From Candidatus Jettenia caeni (lineage in GTDB: Bacteria > Planctomycetota > Brocadiia > Brocadiales > Brocadiaceae): a stretch of DNA of 64,000 nt. Below the pieces are notes generated by a model. It had not been told where the DNA came from and did no database searches. It saw nothing but the letters and a program-made list of their open reading frames with translations. The stretch is from NCBI GenBank assembly GCA_000296795.1, contig BAFH01000003.1, positions 1,364,401-1,428,400 of the forward strand, read 5' to 3'. This document shows, piece by piece, positions 62,795-64,000 of this stretch (position 1 is the stretch's first letter; each line of letters begins with the position of its first letter). Both the position numbers and the translations under genes were made by a program.

Positions 62795-64000
62795 CTAAAC
62801 TTTGTCTGTACGGGCCAGTTTTGGCTGATAAATGCAATAAGGTTCTTCAGCCAAATAGTTGCCGGTATCGTAAAATGCCCGTGCTCTGCAACCCTCACAC
62901 ACCTTCTTATATTCACATGCCCCGCATTTGCCTTCCAGAAGATCGGGATCGCGCAGCTTCTGAAAGACAGGTGAATTATTCCAGATATCTACAAACCTTT
63001 GTTTTCTTACATGACCGGCCTCTACCGGCAAATAACCACAAGGAAAGACCTCTCCCTTATGAGAAACGAAACATACACCGGTGCCAGCCAGACATCCCTT
63101 CGTCATGGCAGCCATGCCATGCGTCTTGGGTGATATGGTAACACCTTCCTCTTTGGCACGTTCCCGCATAATACGGAAATAATGGGGCGCACAGGTGGCC
63201 TTTGTTTGAATCCTGGCCTCTTTGGAAAGGTCGTAAAAATGGTTCAGTACTTCTTCATATTTCTTTGGGTGAAGCATTTGATCATCAGCAATCTGAACAC
63301 CGCATCCCACTGGTACGAGCATAAAGATATGCAATGCCTCTGCACCCATCTTAAGAGCGAGTTGATACAGATCGTCGACCTGATCGACATTATGTTTTGC
63401 AATGGTACAGTTGATTTGCATGCTCATGCCAAGGTCCTTCAATCGTTTAAACCCTGCGATAGAACGTTCGAATGAACCCGGTATCTTTCGGAATTCATCA
63501 TGAGTCCTGGCATCTGCACCATCAAAACTGATCGATACGCGGGCAATGCCTGCATCTACAATCCTTTTTGCAGTCTTATCGTCAACCAGTGTTCCATTGG
63601 TTGCTAACGCAACGCTCAGCCCTTTACTTACCGCATACTTTGCTATCTCGAAGATGTCGGGCCTGAAGAGCGGTTCACCTCCACTGAGTACCAGAATAGG
63701 TTTACCCGTTTCCGCAACGGCATCTACAAAGGCGAAAGCCTCTTTTGTAGACATGTCATCTCTGGCGAGGGTTGTGCTTACATCAAGCCTGCGACAGTGG
63801 ATACACTCCAGGTTACACCCTGCCGTTGTTTCCCAAAAAACCAGACGCAACTGATTTTTCATGTTCTTCATATACTCGGCAGCAGACTTGCCGGAAGTAT
63901 CATCTTTTATACGTGCATAGGTTTCTCGTATAGTTTCTGGCATATTACCATGCCCATGAGGTATGGAGTGACCACCTGGATGTTGACCATGTGGATGATG
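62795..64000 (-). CDS. Radical SAM/SPASM protein, AhbD/NirJ-like, with His-rich N-terminal extension (cut by window end)
   Basis: At least 401 codons; the frame stays open to base 64000. Counting from the methionine at 63943, radical SAM cysteines are at 43, 47 and 50 (GCNLECIHC), followed by VLSGGEPLFRPDIFEIAKYA and NGTLVDDKTAKRIVDAG..VSISFDGADARTHDEFR. A SPASM region near the C-terminus has GTGVCFVSHKGEVFPCGYLP and KCGACEYKKVCEGCRARAF for extra iron-sulfur clusters. The pattern recalls haem synthase AhbD and NirJ. Upstream of the 63943 methionine the frame reads on as a His/Gly/Pro-rich stretch (8 His in 19 codons) beyond the window, so the true start is outside. Confidence 0.72.
   Translation of the reverse strand, partial: HHPHGQHPGGHSIPHGHGNMPETIRETYARIKDDTSGKSAAEYMKNMKNQLRLVFWETTAGCNLECIHCRRLDVSTTLARDDMSTKEAFAFVDAVAETGKPILVLSGGEPLFRPDIFEIAKYAVSKGLSVALATNGTLVDDKTAKRIVDAGIARVSISFDGADARTHDEFRKIPGSFERSIAGFKRLKDLGMSMQINCTIAKHNVDQVDDLYQLALKMGAEALHIFMLVPVGCGVQIADDQMLHPKKYEEVLNHFYDLSKEARIQTKATCAPHYFRIMRERAKEEGVTISPKTHGMAAMTKGCLAGTGVCFVSHKGEVFPCGYLPVEAGHVRKQRFVDIWNNSPVFQKLRDPDLLEGKCGACEYKKVCEGCRARAFYDTGNYLAEEPYCIYQPKLARTDKV

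Noticed and set aside
1..64000. CRISPR array, prophage, intact insertion sequence or rRNA operon
   Set aside because: No regularly spaced direct repeats, transposase, integrase or rRNA sequence was seen on reading the window.

Overview
The window looks like chromosome from a planctomycete of the anammox type (Brocadiales, e.g. Brocadia, Jettenia or Kuenenia). This is an inference. It rests on a long S10-spc-alpha ribosomal cluster with a planctomycete-like RpoA N-terminus, AT-rich DNA, outer-membrane genes (KdsA, Mla system), futalosine-type menaquinone synthesis, anaerobic-style cobalamin genes and a radical SAM protein resembling the siroheme-dependent haem pathway. No hydrazine or nitrogen-cycle gene is present to prove it.

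Layout. (1) 1-15580, plus strand: one nearly unbroken ribosomal cluster from the 3' end of rplC to rplQ, with secY, adk, map, infA and rpoA. rpmD (L30) is absent, an unrelated SAM methyltransferase sits between rpsM and rpsK, and a strong terminator follows rplQ. (2) 15.6-20.2 kb: maf, a dual-specificity phosphatase, a 2-hydroxyacyl-CoA dehydratase activase, typA with a terminator-like leader, and HU. (3) 20.3-31.9 kb: mixed housekeeping genes (cbiF, kdsA, tRNA-Thr, a phosphodiesterase next to APS kinase, cobS-cobU, holA, transaldolase, rarA), a vestige of hsdM behind holA, and a dCache-HAMP receptor without an output domain. (4) 32.2-38.1 kb: an exported tandem-dCache protein, L-2-hydroxyglutarate oxidase with a DUF362 protein, cobK/cbiJ and a metallophosphoesterase. 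(5) 38.2-42.0 kb, minus strand: mlaE-F-D-C-A for phospholipid transport across the envelope. (6) 42.5-53.5 kb: mqnA-mqnC, an exported FmdE-like protein, a small Cys/His-rich protein, a PAS-GGDEF cyclase, an exported zinc-ribbon/TPR/SUMF1 protein, valS, and a DUF362-ChaN-PDZ fusion. (7) 53.8-64.0 kb: glycogen debranching enzyme, an exported phosphatase with two LamG repeats, aldehyde dehydrogenase, bacterioferritin, aspartokinase, and a radical SAM/SPASM protein cut by the window end whose reading frame carries a His-rich extension.

Functional links: cobalamin synthesis is spread over four places (cbiF, cobS-cobU, cobK). Envelope building is represented by kdsA and mla. The mqn genes supply menaquinone for respiration. 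Intergenic DNA carries two dispersed palindromic repeat families, one built around a GTAGGGC..GCCCTAC frame and one REP-like (AGCTCC..GGAGCG). No CRISPR array, phage or intact insertion sequence was seen. The features most worth following up are the fusion protein at 51.4-53.5 kb, the methyltransferase in the ribosomal operon, the output-less dCache proteins, the typA leader and the hsdM remnant.
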